Both the position numbers and the translations under genes were made by a program. From the NCBI RefSeq assembly GCF_011764485.1, contig NZ_AP022848.1:4244001-4308000 (forward strand): a DNA stretch of 64,000 bases, written 5' to 3'. This document shows, in pieces, positions 42,392-52,825 of the stretch (its first letter is position 1; the number at the start of each line of letters is the position of its first letter). Below the pieces are notes generated by a model that saw nothing but the letters and a program-made list of their open reading frames with translations, had not been told where the DNA came from and ran no database searches. The DNA comes from Bosea sp. ANAM02 (GTDB lineage Bacteria; Pseudomonadota; Alphaproteobacteria; Rhizobiales; Beijerinckiaceae).

Positions 42392-44119
42392 CTATTCCAT
42401 CGCCTTGAAGCGATTGAGATAGGTTTCCTTGTTCGTCGCCGCCTGCGACGCCGGCAGCCTGAATTTCCAGGTCTCGGTCAGGGTCCGGTCGCCGAGTTTC
42501 AGCACGGCGTCGAGATCGGAGGAGACCGCCGGATTCTTGACCTTGATGCGATAGCTCAGGCGCCAGCCCCGGATGGCCGGATTGGGCTGCAACTCGGTGC
42601 CGACGATCTCGATATTGTCATTGGCGCCGACCACGGCGGTGGGACGCGCGTCCTTCGGCAGCTTGCGCAGCGAGGGCCCCTTGAAGTCGATCAGGAAAGC
42701 CAGCGTGCCGTCCCCGGCGCGGATCAGGTTGGACTGGTAGAACTCGCCGGCCGAACGCATCGTCTGCCAGACATGGGAGATGTCGCCCTTCATCAGGGCC
42801 GGCTCGTCCATGGTCCAGTGCATGCGGTAGTCGAAGCGCATCGGCTCGCCGAACGGGGGCCGGCTCTCCGGCACCCAGAGCGTGACGATATTGTCGTTGG
42901 TCTCGTCCGCGGTCGGAATCTCGACGAGGCGGACACTGCCCTTGCCCCAGTCGTTGGTCGGCTCGACCCAGGCGCTCGGGCGCAGGTCGTAGCGGTCCTT
43001 CAGGTCCTCGTAGCGCGAGAAGTCGCGCCCGCGCTGGAGCAGGCCGAAACCCTTCGGATTCTCCGCCGGGATGTCGCTGATCGCGACCATCGACGGGTTG
43101 ACCAGCGGGCGCCAGATCCATTCGCCATTGCCGCCGCGCACGGCGAGCCCGTTGGAATCATGGATCGCGGGACGGAAATTCGGGGTCGGCGAAGGCTGCT
43201 GCGGGCCGTATAGGAACATGCTGGTCAAAGGCGCGATGCCGAGCGTCGTCGGCGAGGCGCCCTGGCGCAGGAAGACCCGCGCCTTGACGCTGAGCACGGC
43301 ATCGGAGCCCGGCGTCAGCGTGAACTCATAGGCCCCGGAGGCGCGCACCGAATCCATCAGCGCATAGAAGGTCAGATGCCTGTCCTTCGGCTTCGGGCGG
43401 CGCAGCCAGAACTCGCGGAAGGCGGGGAATTCCTCGGCGATCGGCAGGCCGGTATCGATCGCGAGCCCGCGCCCGGACAGGCCGTAGATCTGGTTCTTGC
43501 CGATGACGCGGAAATAGCTCGCGCCGAGCACGCTCATGATCTCGTCGAGCTTGCCGGGCTGGTTGATCGGATAGACCACGCGGAAGCCGGCCCAGCCGAG
43601 CTTGCTCGTCGCCTCGCGATCGAAATGCAGGTCGGCGAAGTCGAAGCGTCCGGAATCGTAGGGAATCTCGTGGGCGGCGCCGTCGACGATCTCGCTGATC
43701 TTCACCGGCGTGTTGAAATGCATGCCCTGATGGTAGAAGGCCAGCTTGAACGGCGTCTTGTATTCCATCCAGGCGAAGCGGTCGCGCTTGGGCTGCATCT
43801 TCTGGTAGTCGGCGAACTGCATCTTGCTGAAGACGTCGGGCAGGTTGCTGACCGGCGCGACATAAGGCGCATCCGCCAGCGCCTTCGCCTTGGCGACCAC
43901 GTCGTCGAGCCCGAATTTCGGACGCTGCTGCGCGAAAGCCGACGGTCCGGCGACGGTCGCGACGGCGAACAGGCCGAGCACCAGGCCAAGCCGCGCCAGA
44001 CCGGATCCACCCCGGACATGTCCGCACCTGGCCAGCACCCGCATCAGCAGATGCCGGGCTGAAGAGGACGATCGGGCCATGGGCTGGGCCCCGTCGGCGG
44101 AACGGGTCGACAAGTTCAC
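42392..44119 (-). CDS. opgG: Periplasmic glucan biosynthesis protein (OpgG/OpgD family)
   Basis: A 575-residue periplasmic protein involved in osmoregulated periplasmic glucan synthesis. The signal segment GLARLGLVLGLFAVATVAGP ends SAFA before QQRPKFGLDDV near residue 64. The MdoG domain follows, with recognisable segments such as AFYHQGMHFNTPVKI near residue 125, FRVIGKNQIYGLSGRGLAID and LTSMFLYGPQQP. The C-terminal Ig-like domain starts near residue 400. GTG 44119 has the Shine-Dalgarno AAGGAGGT only a few bases before it; ATG 44080 and TTG codons are alternatives. OpgG and OpgD cannot be separated here, and no opgH is in the window. A GH3 beta-glucosidase diverges from it. Confidence 0.85.
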   Translation of the reverse strand: MNLSTRSADGAQPMARSSSSARHLLMRVLARCGHVRGGSGLARLGLVLGLFAVATVAGPSAFAQQRPKFGLDDVVAKAKALADAPYVAPVSNLPDVFSKMQFADYQKMQPKRDRFAWMEYKTPFKLAFYHQGMHFNTPVKISEIVDGAAHEIPYDSGRFDFADLHFDREATSKLGWAGFRVVYPINQPGKLDEIMSVLGASYFRVIGKNQIYGLSGRGLAIDTGLPIAEEFPAFREFWLRRPKPKDRHLTFYALMDSVRASGAYEFTLTPGSDAVLSVKARVFLRQGASPTTLGIAPLTSMFLYGPQQPSPTPNFRPAIHDSNGLAVRGGNGEWIWRPLVNPSMVAISDIPAENPKGFGLLQRGRDFSRYEDLKDRYDLRPSAWVEPTNDWGKGSVRLVEIPTADETNDNIVTLWVPESRPPFGEPMRFDYRMHWTMDEPALMKGDISHVWQTMRSAGEFYQSNLIRAGDGTLAFLIDFKGPSLRKLPKDARPTAVVGANDNIEIVGTELQPNPAIRGWRLSYRIKVKNPAVSSDLDAVLKLGDRTLTETWKFRLPASQAATNKETYLNRFKAME

Positions 44120-44310
44120 ACGACCTCCTTAAAGGTGAGCCTCGGCGGGACGGAGCGCGCCCGTCCTGGAATGGCCGCGGCGCGCCCGAGCACACATGCC
44201 CATCATCGACACAAGGGTCAAGGAATGAGCGCCGTTCGTGCCGAACCGCTCCCGCAAGACCCTTGGCCGATCTCATCCAGCCGCACTCAATCCAGGTGAA
44301 CGACATCAGC

Positions 44311-46704
44311 ATGGACCACAAGAACGCTGCGCCGGCCGAAGGCCTGGAGACGGTGTCCACCGAGGAGGCCGCTGCCGGCCTCTCCCGCCGGCAGGCTCTC
44401 AGTGCCATGGCCTCGGCGGCCCTCGTCGCCGGAATGGCGGCATCTCCCGCCGCGGCCAGGCCGAAACAGGCGCGCGCCGCCGATCCGGCCGCGACGAAGA
44501 AGGCCTTCGTCGACAAGCTGATCGCGCAGATGACGGTGGACGAGAAGGTCGGGCAATTGCGCCTGATCAGCATCGGCCCCGAGATGCCGCATGCCAAGCT
44601 GATGGACGAGGTCGCGGCCGGGCGCATCGCCGGGTCCTTCAATACGGTGGTCCGGCGCGACAATCGGCCGCTCCAGGAGGCCGCTGTCAAACGCTCGCGC
44701 CTGAAGATCCCGCTGTTCTTCGCCTATGACGTGGTCCACGGCCACCGCACCACCTTCCCGATCCCGCTCGGACTCGCGTCGAGCTTCGACATGGCGGTGA
44801 TCGAGCGCATGGCGCGCGTCTCCGCGGTCGAAGCGTGCAATGACGGCGTCGACATGACCTTCGCGCCGATGGTCGACATCAGCCGCGATCCGCGCTGGGG
44901 CCGCACCTCCGAGGGCTTCGGCGAGGACCCCTATCTCGTCAGCGAATGCGCCCGGGCCAGCGTGCGCGGCTTCCAGGGCTCCTCGCCCGACCAGCCCGAC
45001 ACCATCATGGCCGCGGTCAAGCACTTCGCGCTCTATGGCGCGGTCGAAGGCGGGCGCGACTACAACACCGTCGACATGAGCCCGCTGCGCATGCACCAGG
45101 TCTATCTGCCGCCCTACAAGGCGGCGATCGAGGCCGGTTCAGGCGGTGTCATGGTCGCGCTCAACTCCGTCAACGGGGTGCCCGCCTCCTCCAACACCTG
45201 GCTGCTGCAGGATCTGCTGCGCAAGCAATGGGGCTTCAAGGGCGTCACCGTCAGCGACCATGGCGCGATCACGGAACTGACGCGCCACGGCGTCGCCCGC
45301 GACAACCGCGAGGCGGCCAAGCTCGCGATCAAGGCCGGCCTCGATCTGAGCATGGCCGATCAGGTCTATCTCGCCGAGGTGCCCGGCCTGATCGCCTCGG
45401 GCGAGATCAGGATGGCCGAGCTCGACGCCTGCGTGCGCGAGGTGCTTGGGGCCAAATACGACATGGGCCTGTTCGCCAACCCGTTCCTGCGCATGGGCAG
45501 GCCGGAGGACGATCCCGTCGACGTACGCTCCAACGACCGCCTGCATCGCGAACCTGCCCGCGAGATCGCCCGCGACACCATCGTGCTGCTGGAGAACCGC
45601 AACCAGACCCTGCCGCTGAAGAAGCAGGGCACGATCGCGCTCGTGGGCCCGCTCGCCGATTCCGGCCTCGACATCCTCGGGAGCTGGTCGGCGCAGGGCG
45701 TCGCCGAGCAGGCCGTCACCGTAAAGGCCGGCATCGAGAAAGCGATCGAGGGCAAGGCCAAGCTGCTCGTCGCACGCGGCGCCAACGTGCTCGACGACCA
45801 GAAGATCGTCGACTACCTGAACTATCTCAACTGGGACAAGCCCGAGGTCATCCAGGATCCCCGCCCCCTCGACGCGATGATCGAGGAGGCCGTCGCCGTC
45901 GCCAACCAGTCCGACGTGGTGATCGCGGTCGTCGGCGAGGTGCGCGGCATGTCGCATGAATCGTCGAGCCGCGTCACGATCGAGATGCCGGGCTCGCAGC
46001 GCAAGCTGCTGCAGGCGCTGAAGGCGACCGGCAAGCCGCTCGTCGTCCTGCTGATGAACGGGCGTCCGCTCGCAATCGGCTGGGAGAAGGACAATGCCGA
46101 CGCGCTGCTGGAGACCTGGTATGCCGGCACGGAGGGCGGCAACGCCATCGCCGACATCCTGTTCGGCGACCACAACCCTTCCGCCAAGCTGCCGATCAGC
46201 TTCCCGCGCTCGGCCGGCCAGATCCCGACCTACTACAACGCGCTGCGGATCGGGCGGCCCTACACGCCGGGCAAGCCCGGCAACTACACCTCGCAATATT
46301 TCGAGGAGGAACAGGGCGCGCTCTATCCGTTCGGCTTCGGCCTGAGCTTCAGCCCGTTCACCCTGACGGACCTCAAGCTCTCGACCAGCCGCATCAAGCG
46401 CGGCGAGAAGCTCACCGCCGAGGCGGTGCTGACCAATACCGGCAGCTTCGAAGGCGCCAACGTGGTGCAGCTCTACATCGCCGATCCCTATGCCTCGATC
46501 GCGCGGCCGGTGAAGGAGCTGAAGGGTTTCCAGAAGGTGACGCTGAAGCCCGGCGAAGCCAGAGTGGTGCGCTTCGAGATCGGCCCGGAGCAGCTCAAGT
46601 TCGTCAATGGCGAGCTGAAAGAGGTGGTCGAGAGCGGCCAGTTCGAGGTGCAGCTCGGGCTGGATTCGCGCGACGTGCTGCAGCAGTCGTTTTTGTTGGC
46701 GTGA
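44311..46704 (+). CDS. Glycoside hydrolase family 3 beta-glucosidase (BglX-like)
   Basis: A 797-residue periplasmic GH3 enzyme. A Tat-like signal SRRQALSAMASAALVAG lies near residues 27-43, followed by PAAARPKQARAAD. The TIM-barrel domain includes the FNTVVRRDNRPLQEAA and DVVHGHRTTFPIPLG segments, the WGRTSEGFGEDPYL motif near residue 197 and the nucleophile Asp in GVTVSDHGAI near residue 315. The (alpha/beta)6 domain and a C-terminal FnIII-like domain (about 680-790) complete it. It cleaves beta-glucosides, perhaps the periplasmic glucans handled by the divergent opgG product. ATG 44311 is chosen over TTG 44263 because it places the twin-arginine motif near the N-terminus. Confidence 0.9.
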   Translation: MDHKNAAPAEGLETVSTEEAAAGLSRRQALSAMASAALVAGMAASPAAARPKQARAADPAATKKAFVDKLIAQMTVDEKVGQLRLISIGPEMPHAKLMDEVAAGRIAGSFNTVVRRDNRPLQEAAVKRSRLKIPLFFAYDVVHGHRTTFPIPLGLASSFDMAVIERMARVSAVEACNDGVDMTFAPMVDISRDPRWGRTSEGFGEDPYLVSECARASVRGFQGSSPDQPDTIMAAVKHFALYGAVEGGRDYNTVDMSPLRMHQVYLPPYKAAIEAGSGGVMVALNSVNGVPASSNTWLLQDLLRKQWGFKGVTVSDHGAITELTRHGVARDNREAAKLAIKAGLDLSMADQVYLAEVPGLIASGEIRMAELDACVREVLGAKYDMGLFANPFLRMGRPEDDPVDVRSNDRLHREPAREIARDTIVLLENRNQTLPLKKQGTIALVGPLADSGLDILGSWSAQGVAEQAVTVKAGIEKAIEGKAKLLVARGANVLDDQKIVDYLNYLNWDKPEVIQDPRPLDAMIEEAVAVANQSDVVIAVVGEVRGMSHESSSRVTIEMPGSQRKLLQALKATGKPLVVLLMNGRPLAIGWEKDNADALLETWYAGTEGGNAIADILFGDHNPSAKLPISFPRSAGQIPTYYNALRIGRPYTPGKPGNYTSQYFEEEQGALYPFGFGLSFSPFTLTDLKLSTSRIKRGEKLTAEAVLTNTGSFEGANVVQLYIADPYASIARPVKELKGFQKVTLKPGEARVVRFEIGPEQLKFVNGELKEVVESGQFEVQLGLDSRDVLQQSFLLA

Positions 46705-46711
46705 GGAAGAG

Positions 46712-46732
46712 GCCCCGCGGAATCCGCGGGGC
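46712..46732. terminator. Bidirectional GC-rich terminator between convergent genes
   Basis: GCCCCGCGG (46712-46720) and CCGCGGGGC (46724-46732) form a perfect 9-bp stem with an AAT loop. It begins 7 bp after the GH3 stop and ends 14 bp before the VOC gene's end. It should act on transcripts from both strands, though no T-tract is present. Confidence 0.6.
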
Positions 46733-46746
46733 GCTTGATGGCGTGG

Positions 46747-47193
46747 TCAGCCCTGCGACGGTTTCCAGTCCGCCGCAGGAATCGTATTGATCATCCAGGG
46801 GACGCCGAACTTGTCGACCAGCGAGCCGAAACCCGGCGACCAGAAGGTCTCGCTGAACGGCATGATTGCCCGCCCGCCAAGGGAAAGCTGATCGAACCAG
46901 CGCTGTCCCTCGGCCTTGTCGCCGGTGTGCAGGGTGACGTCGAAGCCGTTCTTGGGCTTGTCGACATTCGGGGCCCAGGCCGTGTCCATGTCGGCGCCCA
47001 TGAGAGCCTGGTCGCCAACTTCCAGCCAGCAATGCATCAGCCAGGTCTTGTACTTCTCGTCGGTGATCGGCATGCCGGGCGGCGCGTCGCCATAGGGCAT
47101 AGCTGCCGTGATCTTGCCGCCAAGGACTTTGGCGTAGAATTCGAATGCTGCCCGGCATTCGCCACGAAAACTCAGGCTGGTCACGATCTTCAT
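46747..47193 (-). CDS. VOC-family (PhnB/glyoxalase-like) protein
   Basis: A 148-residue vicinal oxygen chelate protein. It starts MKIVTSLSFRGECRAAFEFY and contains the paired beta-alpha-beta-beta-beta modules, with GKITAAMPYGDAPPGMPI after the first and GGRAIMPFSETFWSPGFGS in the second; the ending GVPWMINTIP is typical of PhnB-like proteins. Members may bind metal; most have no known substrate. Three consecutive ATG codons occur; ATG 47193 gives the best spacing to AGGAG just upstream. It converges with the GH3 gene. Two small palindromes, TTGATATCAA (47237-47246) and ACACC-TG-GGTGT (47254-47265), lie upstream of its start and may be operator sites. Confidence 0.82.
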   Translation of the reverse strand: MKIVTSLSFRGECRAAFEFYAKVLGGKITAAMPYGDAPPGMPITDEKYKTWLMHCWLEVGDQALMGADMDTAWAPNVDKPKNGFDVTLHTGDKAEGQRWFDQLSLGGRAIMPFSETFWSPGFGSLVDKFGVPWMINTIPAADWKPSQG

Positions 47194-47359
47194 CATCATC
47201 TCCTTCTGATGGGAAATCCGGCGCCCCTTGGATCGATTGATATCAAGACATCAACACCTGGGTGTCAGCATGAAGAATGCCGCCCGCCGTCGAACAATGC
47301 CCGGCGCCACTGACCTGTGTCCCAATCCATCTCTGAGCGGATTAGACCGTCACCGCCCC

Positions 47360-47388
47360 TTGTCGAACTGCCTACCGGTAGGTAGTTT
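47360..47388 (+). promoter_or_regulatory. Promoter with TetR-type operator in its spacer (carboxylase operon)
   Basis: TTGTCG (47360-47365) and TAGTTT (47383-47388) are 17 bp apart. The 12-bp palindrome CCTACCGGTAGG (47371-47382) fills most of the spacer, an arrangement typical of TetR-family repression. It lies about 55 bp upstream of the carboxyltransferase ATG. CTACCGGTAG-like cores are common TetR sites. No TetR gene is in the window. Confidence 0.6.
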
Positions 47389-47442
47389 ATTGTCATTGAC
47401 TGGCGGACGAGCCGCCGGCAGGCCTCAGGAGACTGACCACGC

Positions 47443-49041
<1,599 letters not shown>

Positions 49042-49046
49042 CCCCG

Positions 49047-51044
49047 ATGATCGGCTCTCTCCTTATCGCCAATCGTGGCGAAATCGCCGTGCGGATCATG
49101 CGGACCTGCCGGCGCCTCGGCATCCACACCGTCGCCGTCTTCTCCGATGCCGATCGCGACGCTCTGCATGTCGCCTACGCAGACGAGGCCGTCCGCATCG
49201 GGCCCGCCGCCGCGCGCGACAGCTACCTGCGCGCAGAGGCGATCATGGAAGCCGCCGCGCGCAGCGGAGCGGACGCGATCCATCCCGGCTATGGCTTCCT
49301 CTCCGAGAAGCCGGATCTGCCGCTGCTCTGCCGGCAGGCGGGCCGCATCTTCGTCGGCCCCTCGGCCGAATGCATCACCGCGATGGGGCCGAAGATCGGC
49401 TCCAAGCTGATCGCCGAGAAGGCCGGCGTGCCGAGCGTGCCGGGTTATGCCGGCGCCGAACAGTCGAACGCGGCGCTGACGGATGCGGCGGCGCGGATCG
49501 GCTATCCCGTGATGATCAAGGCCTCGGCCGGTGGCGGTGGCAAGGGCATGCGCCGCGTCTTTTCGGCCGCAGAATTGATGCCGGCGCTCGAGATGGCACG
49601 CGCCGAGGCGCAGGCGGCCTTCGGGGACCCGGCGTTGCTGATCGAAAAGCTGGTGATGCGCCCGCGCCATCTCGAGGTGCAGGTGGCCGGCGACAAGCAC
49701 GGCAATGTCGTGCATCTGTTCGAGCGCGACTGCTCGGTCCAGCGCAACAACCAGAAGGTGCTGGAGGAGGCCCCTGCCCCCAATCTCGCGCCCGCGATCC
49801 GGGCGAAGCTTCTGGAACGCGGCGTCGCGCTCGCCAGGGCCATCGGCTACGACAATCTCGGCACGGTCGAGTTCATCCTGGAGGACGGGTTCAACGAGCC
49901 CTGGTTCCTGGAGATGAACACCCGGCTGCAGGTCGAGCATCCGGTCACCGAGGCGATCACGGGCTACGATCTCGTCGAATGGCAGATCCGGATCGCAGCC
50001 GGCGAGAGGCTGCCGGCCTTGCAGCCTGATATCCGCGAGAGCGGTCACGCGATCGAGGCGCGCATCACCGCAGAGCGAGCCGATCAGGGCTTCCGGCCTG
50101 ATACCGGGCGGATCGAGGGCTATGCCGAGCCGGCTTCGATCCGTGTGGACAGCGGCGTTCGGGCCGGCTCCGAGGTTACGCTGTTCTACGACTCGCTCCT
50201 GGCCAAGGCGATCGCGGCCGGGCCGGACCGCGCCGCGGCCTGCGCGAGACTTGCCGCAGGCCTGCGCGATTTCGCCATTCTCGGCCCCGCGACCACCCTG
50301 CCCTTCCTGATCGACGCGGTCGAGCATCCGCTCTTCGCTCAGGGCCAGGCGACGACGCGCTTCATCGAGGACGCCTTCCCTGATGGCTGGACGGCGAAGC
50401 GCCCGCGCGAACGGCTGACGCGCGCCGTCGCGGCCCTGCTCTGGTTGGAGAAGCAGGCAGCGACCCGCCCGGCCATCGATGCCTGGAACAGCCTTGCAGG
50501 CTTCCGCCTGCTGGCGCCGGCCGGCGGCGTGGCGACGAGCCGCCTGATCGCCGAGGAAGAGAATGGGGCGACGAAGCTGGAGGTTCGATTGCTGCCGGAT
50601 GGCCGGCGCATCGTGCGCGACCCCGATGGCGAGATCGAGGTCGCCCTGCGCAGCGGTGCCGACAGCTTCGAGATCACCTTCGAAAACCGGCTGCTGCGCG
50701 GCAGCCATGCGATCTCCGAAGGGCGCGTTCGGCTAACCCTCGACGGCGAAAGCTTCGATTTCGGGATCGTCAGCGAAGCACGCCCCGCCGCAGCAGCCGG
50801 CGGCAGCGGGGCCGGCTCCGGAGCCGTCATCGCCCCGATGCCCGGCGTGGTGGCGGAAGTCCGCGTCGCGCCTGGCGACCGCGTCGAAACCGGGCAGGTC
50901 GTTGTCGTGCTGGAATCGATGAAGCTCTTCACCTCGCTGTCGGCCGAGGTCGACGGTTTGATCGCCCACGTGACATGCCAGCCGGGCGACACGGTCCAGG
51001 CCGGCAAGCGGCTCGCACTGATCGAGCCATCCCCCTCATCATAA
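49047..51044 (+). CDS. Acyl-CoA carboxylase biotin carboxylase/biotin carrier subunit
   Basis: A 665-residue subunit. The biotin carboxylase part (about 1-445) starts IGSLLIANRGEIAVRIMRTC and contains HPGYGFLSEKPDL, the ATP-grasp loop KASAGGGGKGMRRV and the catalytic EMNTRLQVEHPVTE. A less conserved linker domain follows. The C-terminal biotin carrier has IAPMPGVVAEVRVAPGD and the biotinylation motif VLESMKLFTS with Lys626. It carboxylates biotin with bicarbonate and ATP and hands CO2 to the preceding subunit. This domain layout is that of methylcrotonyl-CoA carboxylase alpha. ATG 49047, 5 bp after the previous stop, is preferred over an in-frame extension from 48978 that would overlap it. 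Confidence 0.92.
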   Translation: MIGSLLIANRGEIAVRIMRTCRRLGIHTVAVFSDADRDALHVAYADEAVRIGPAAARDSYLRAEAIMEAAARSGADAIHPGYGFLSEKPDLPLLCRQAGRIFVGPSAECITAMGPKIGSKLIAEKAGVPSVPGYAGAEQSNAALTDAAARIGYPVMIKASAGGGGKGMRRVFSAAELMPALEMARAEAQAAFGDPALLIEKLVMRPRHLEVQVAGDKHGNVVHLFERDCSVQRNNQKVLEEAPAPNLAPAIRAKLLERGVALARAIGYDNLGTVEFILEDGFNEPWFLEMNTRLQVEHPVTEAITGYDLVEWQIRIAAGERLPALQPDIRESGHAIEARITAERADQGFRPDTGRIEGYAEPASIRVDSGVRAGSEVTLFYDSLLAKAIAAGPDRAAACARLAAGLRDFAILGPATTLPFLIDAVEHPLFAQGQATTRFIEDAFPDGWTAKRPRERLTRAVAALLWLEKQAATRPAIDAWNSLAGFRLLAPAGGVATSRLIAEEENGATKLEVRLLPDGRRIVRDPDGEIEVALRSGADSFEITFENRLLRGSHAISEGRVRLTLDGESFDFGIVSEARPAAAAGGSGAGSGAVIAPMPGVVAEVRVAPGDRVETGQVVVVLESMKLFTSLSAEVDGLIAHVTCQPGDTVQAGKRLALIEPSPSS

Positions 51045-51137
51045 GCCCGGCGCTGCAGCGTGGCCGAGGGGTACGCTCGTATCCCAAGATTGGCCCTGCT
51101 GCTTTCGCAACTTGGCGAGCAAAGATTTTGAACGGGC

Positions 51138-51192
51138 ATGATCTCAGATCATTGCCTCGGACATTGACGTGTCCAGTCAGTGACGCGATACC
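51138..51192 (+). promoter_or_regulatory. Predicted promoter and upstream palindrome for manC
   Basis: TTGACG (51164-51169) and GATACC (51187-51192) are separated by 17 bp, about 70 bp before the manC ATG. Just upstream is a perfect 15-bp palindrome ATGATCT-C-AGATCAT (51138-51152), centred about 22 bp before the -35 box, where an activator would bind. The rest of the 51045-51261 gap shows nothing notable. Confidence 0.45.
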
Positions 51193-51261
51193 CGATGTTA
51201 CGCCGTCCCATCCGGCCACGCATTTTACTGCCCGTTTCACTCACAGCCGAGCTGAAGCTAC

Positions 51262-52680
51262 ATGATGACCGCTAAAATCACTCCTCTCATCATGGCCGGC
51301 GGCGCGGGAACAAGGCTTTGGCCGGTCTCACGGGACTCCATGCCGAAGCAGTTTATCCAGTTGCTCGATGACGGGCTGTCCACATTCCAGGCGACGCTGC
51401 TGCGCGTGAAGAGAGCGCCGTTCGGGCGCCCGATCGTCGTGACGAACCACGAATTCCGCTTCGTTGCGGCTGAGCAGATGCAGGCCCTCGATATCGCGGG
51501 GGACATCGTGATCGAGCCGGAGCGGCGGGATTCTGCGGCAGCCGTCGCGATCGGCGCGCTGCTGGCGCAGGCACAGGACCCTGCTGCTGTGGCCGTAGCG
51601 CTCGCCGCAGACCACGTCATCATGGATACGGCGCGTTTTCGGGCCGATTGCACCGCCGCGGGCGCGCTTGCCGCAAACGGCCTGATCATGACGCTCGGCA
51701 TCGCGCCGACGGCGCCGTCCTCGGCCTATGGCTATATCGAGCCCGGCGAGCCGCTCGACGCCCCCCATGCATCCCGACTCCGACGTTTCGTCGAGAAGCC
51801 AGACGAGCCCACCGCACGCGGCTATCTCGAACGTGGTTTCCTCTGGAACAGCGGCAACTTCGTCTTCTCCGTGGCCACGATGCTCGCCGAACTGGAGCGC
51901 TTCACGCCCGACATCCTGACAGGTGCCAGCGCCGCGATCGACGCGGCGAAGACCGACCTGGATTTCATCCGCCTCGATCCTGCCGCCTTCGGGCAGATTC
52001 CCAAGACATCGATCGATTACGCGATCATGGAGAAGACCGACAAGGCCGGCGTCCTCGCCGCGAGCTTCGACTGGTCGGATATCGGGTCCTGGGATTCGAT
52101 CCACGCCGTCGCCGTGAAGGACCAGGCGGACAATGTGCTGCAGGGACGCGTCGTCGCCATCGACACGGCGAATTCGCTCCTCCGCAGCGACGAGATGCTG
52201 CTCACGGCTATCGGCATAAAGGACATCGTCGCCGTCGCCACGCGGGATGCCGTCCTGATCGCACCCAAGTCCGAAGCCGGCAAAGTCAAGAACCTCGTCG
52301 AAGCCCTGAAGAAACAGAATATCCCCGAGGCGACAGAGCATCTGCGGATGTATCGGCCCTGGGGCTGGTACCAGCGCATCGATCTCGGACCGCGCTTTCA
52401 GGTCAAGCGCATCAACGTCAAGCCCGAGGGCAAGCTGAGCCTCCAGAAGCACTTCCACCGCTCCGAGCACTGGATCGTGGTGCGCGGTACGGCGGAGGTG
52501 ACGCTCGACGGGCAGGTCAGCCACGTGCACGAGAACGAGTCGATCTATCTTCCGATCGGCTGCACCCACCGGCTCGCCAATCCCGGCAAGATCGATCTGG
52601 AACTCATCGAGGTCCAGGTCGGAAGCTATACCGGGGAAGACGACATCATCCGGCTCGAGGACGTCTATGCCCGCAGCTGA
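51262..52680 (+). CDS. manC: Bifunctional mannose-1-phosphate guanylyltransferase/mannose-6-phosphate isomerase
   Basis: A 472-residue GDP-mannose synthesis enzyme. The N-terminal nucleotidyltransferase domain has the pyrophosphorylase signature PLIMAGGAGTRLWPVSRDSM near residue 8, AADHVIM, GYIEPGE and RFVEKPDEP. The C-terminal cupin (phosphomannose isomerase type II) domain begins about residue 345 with RPWGWYQRIDLG, QKHFHRSEHWIVVRG (metal-binding His and Glu) and SIYLPIGCTHRLANPG. It makes GDP-mannose from mannose phosphates for polysaccharide synthesis; the exopolysaccharide locus at 20-33 kb is a plausible user. It stands alone with its own predicted promoter. ATG 51262 or the next ATG, 51265, could be used. 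Confidence 0.94.
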   Translation: MMTAKITPLIMAGGAGTRLWPVSRDSMPKQFIQLLDDGLSTFQATLLRVKRAPFGRPIVVTNHEFRFVAAEQMQALDIAGDIVIEPERRDSAAAVAIGALLAQAQDPAAVAVALAADHVIMDTARFRADCTAAGALAANGLIMTLGIAPTAPSSAYGYIEPGEPLDAPHASRLRRFVEKPDEPTARGYLERGFLWNSGNFVFSVATMLAELERFTPDILTGASAAIDAAKTDLDFIRLDPAAFGQIPKTSIDYAIMEKTDKAGVLAASFDWSDIGSWDSIHAVAVKDQADNVLQGRVVAIDTANSLLRSDEMLLTAIGIKDIVAVATRDAVLIAPKSEAGKVKNLVEALKKQNIPEATEHLRMYRPWGWYQRIDLGPRFQVKRINVKPEGKLSLQKHFHRSEHWIVVRGTAEVTLDGQVSHVHENESIYLPIGCTHRLANPGKIDLELIEVQVGSYTGEDDIIRLEDVYARS

Positions 52681-52825
52681 TCGGACTTCCGGTAGCGGCC
52701 TCCGATATGGCCCGCTTTCGCAAGCGCTGATCTGAAGCCGCCTTCGCCGCAGCGGGAACGCGCATGCTCCCGGTGCAGGCCCGCCAGCCCGCCAATCCAT
52801 CTCGACCGCCCGCTGCCCTTGCCCG

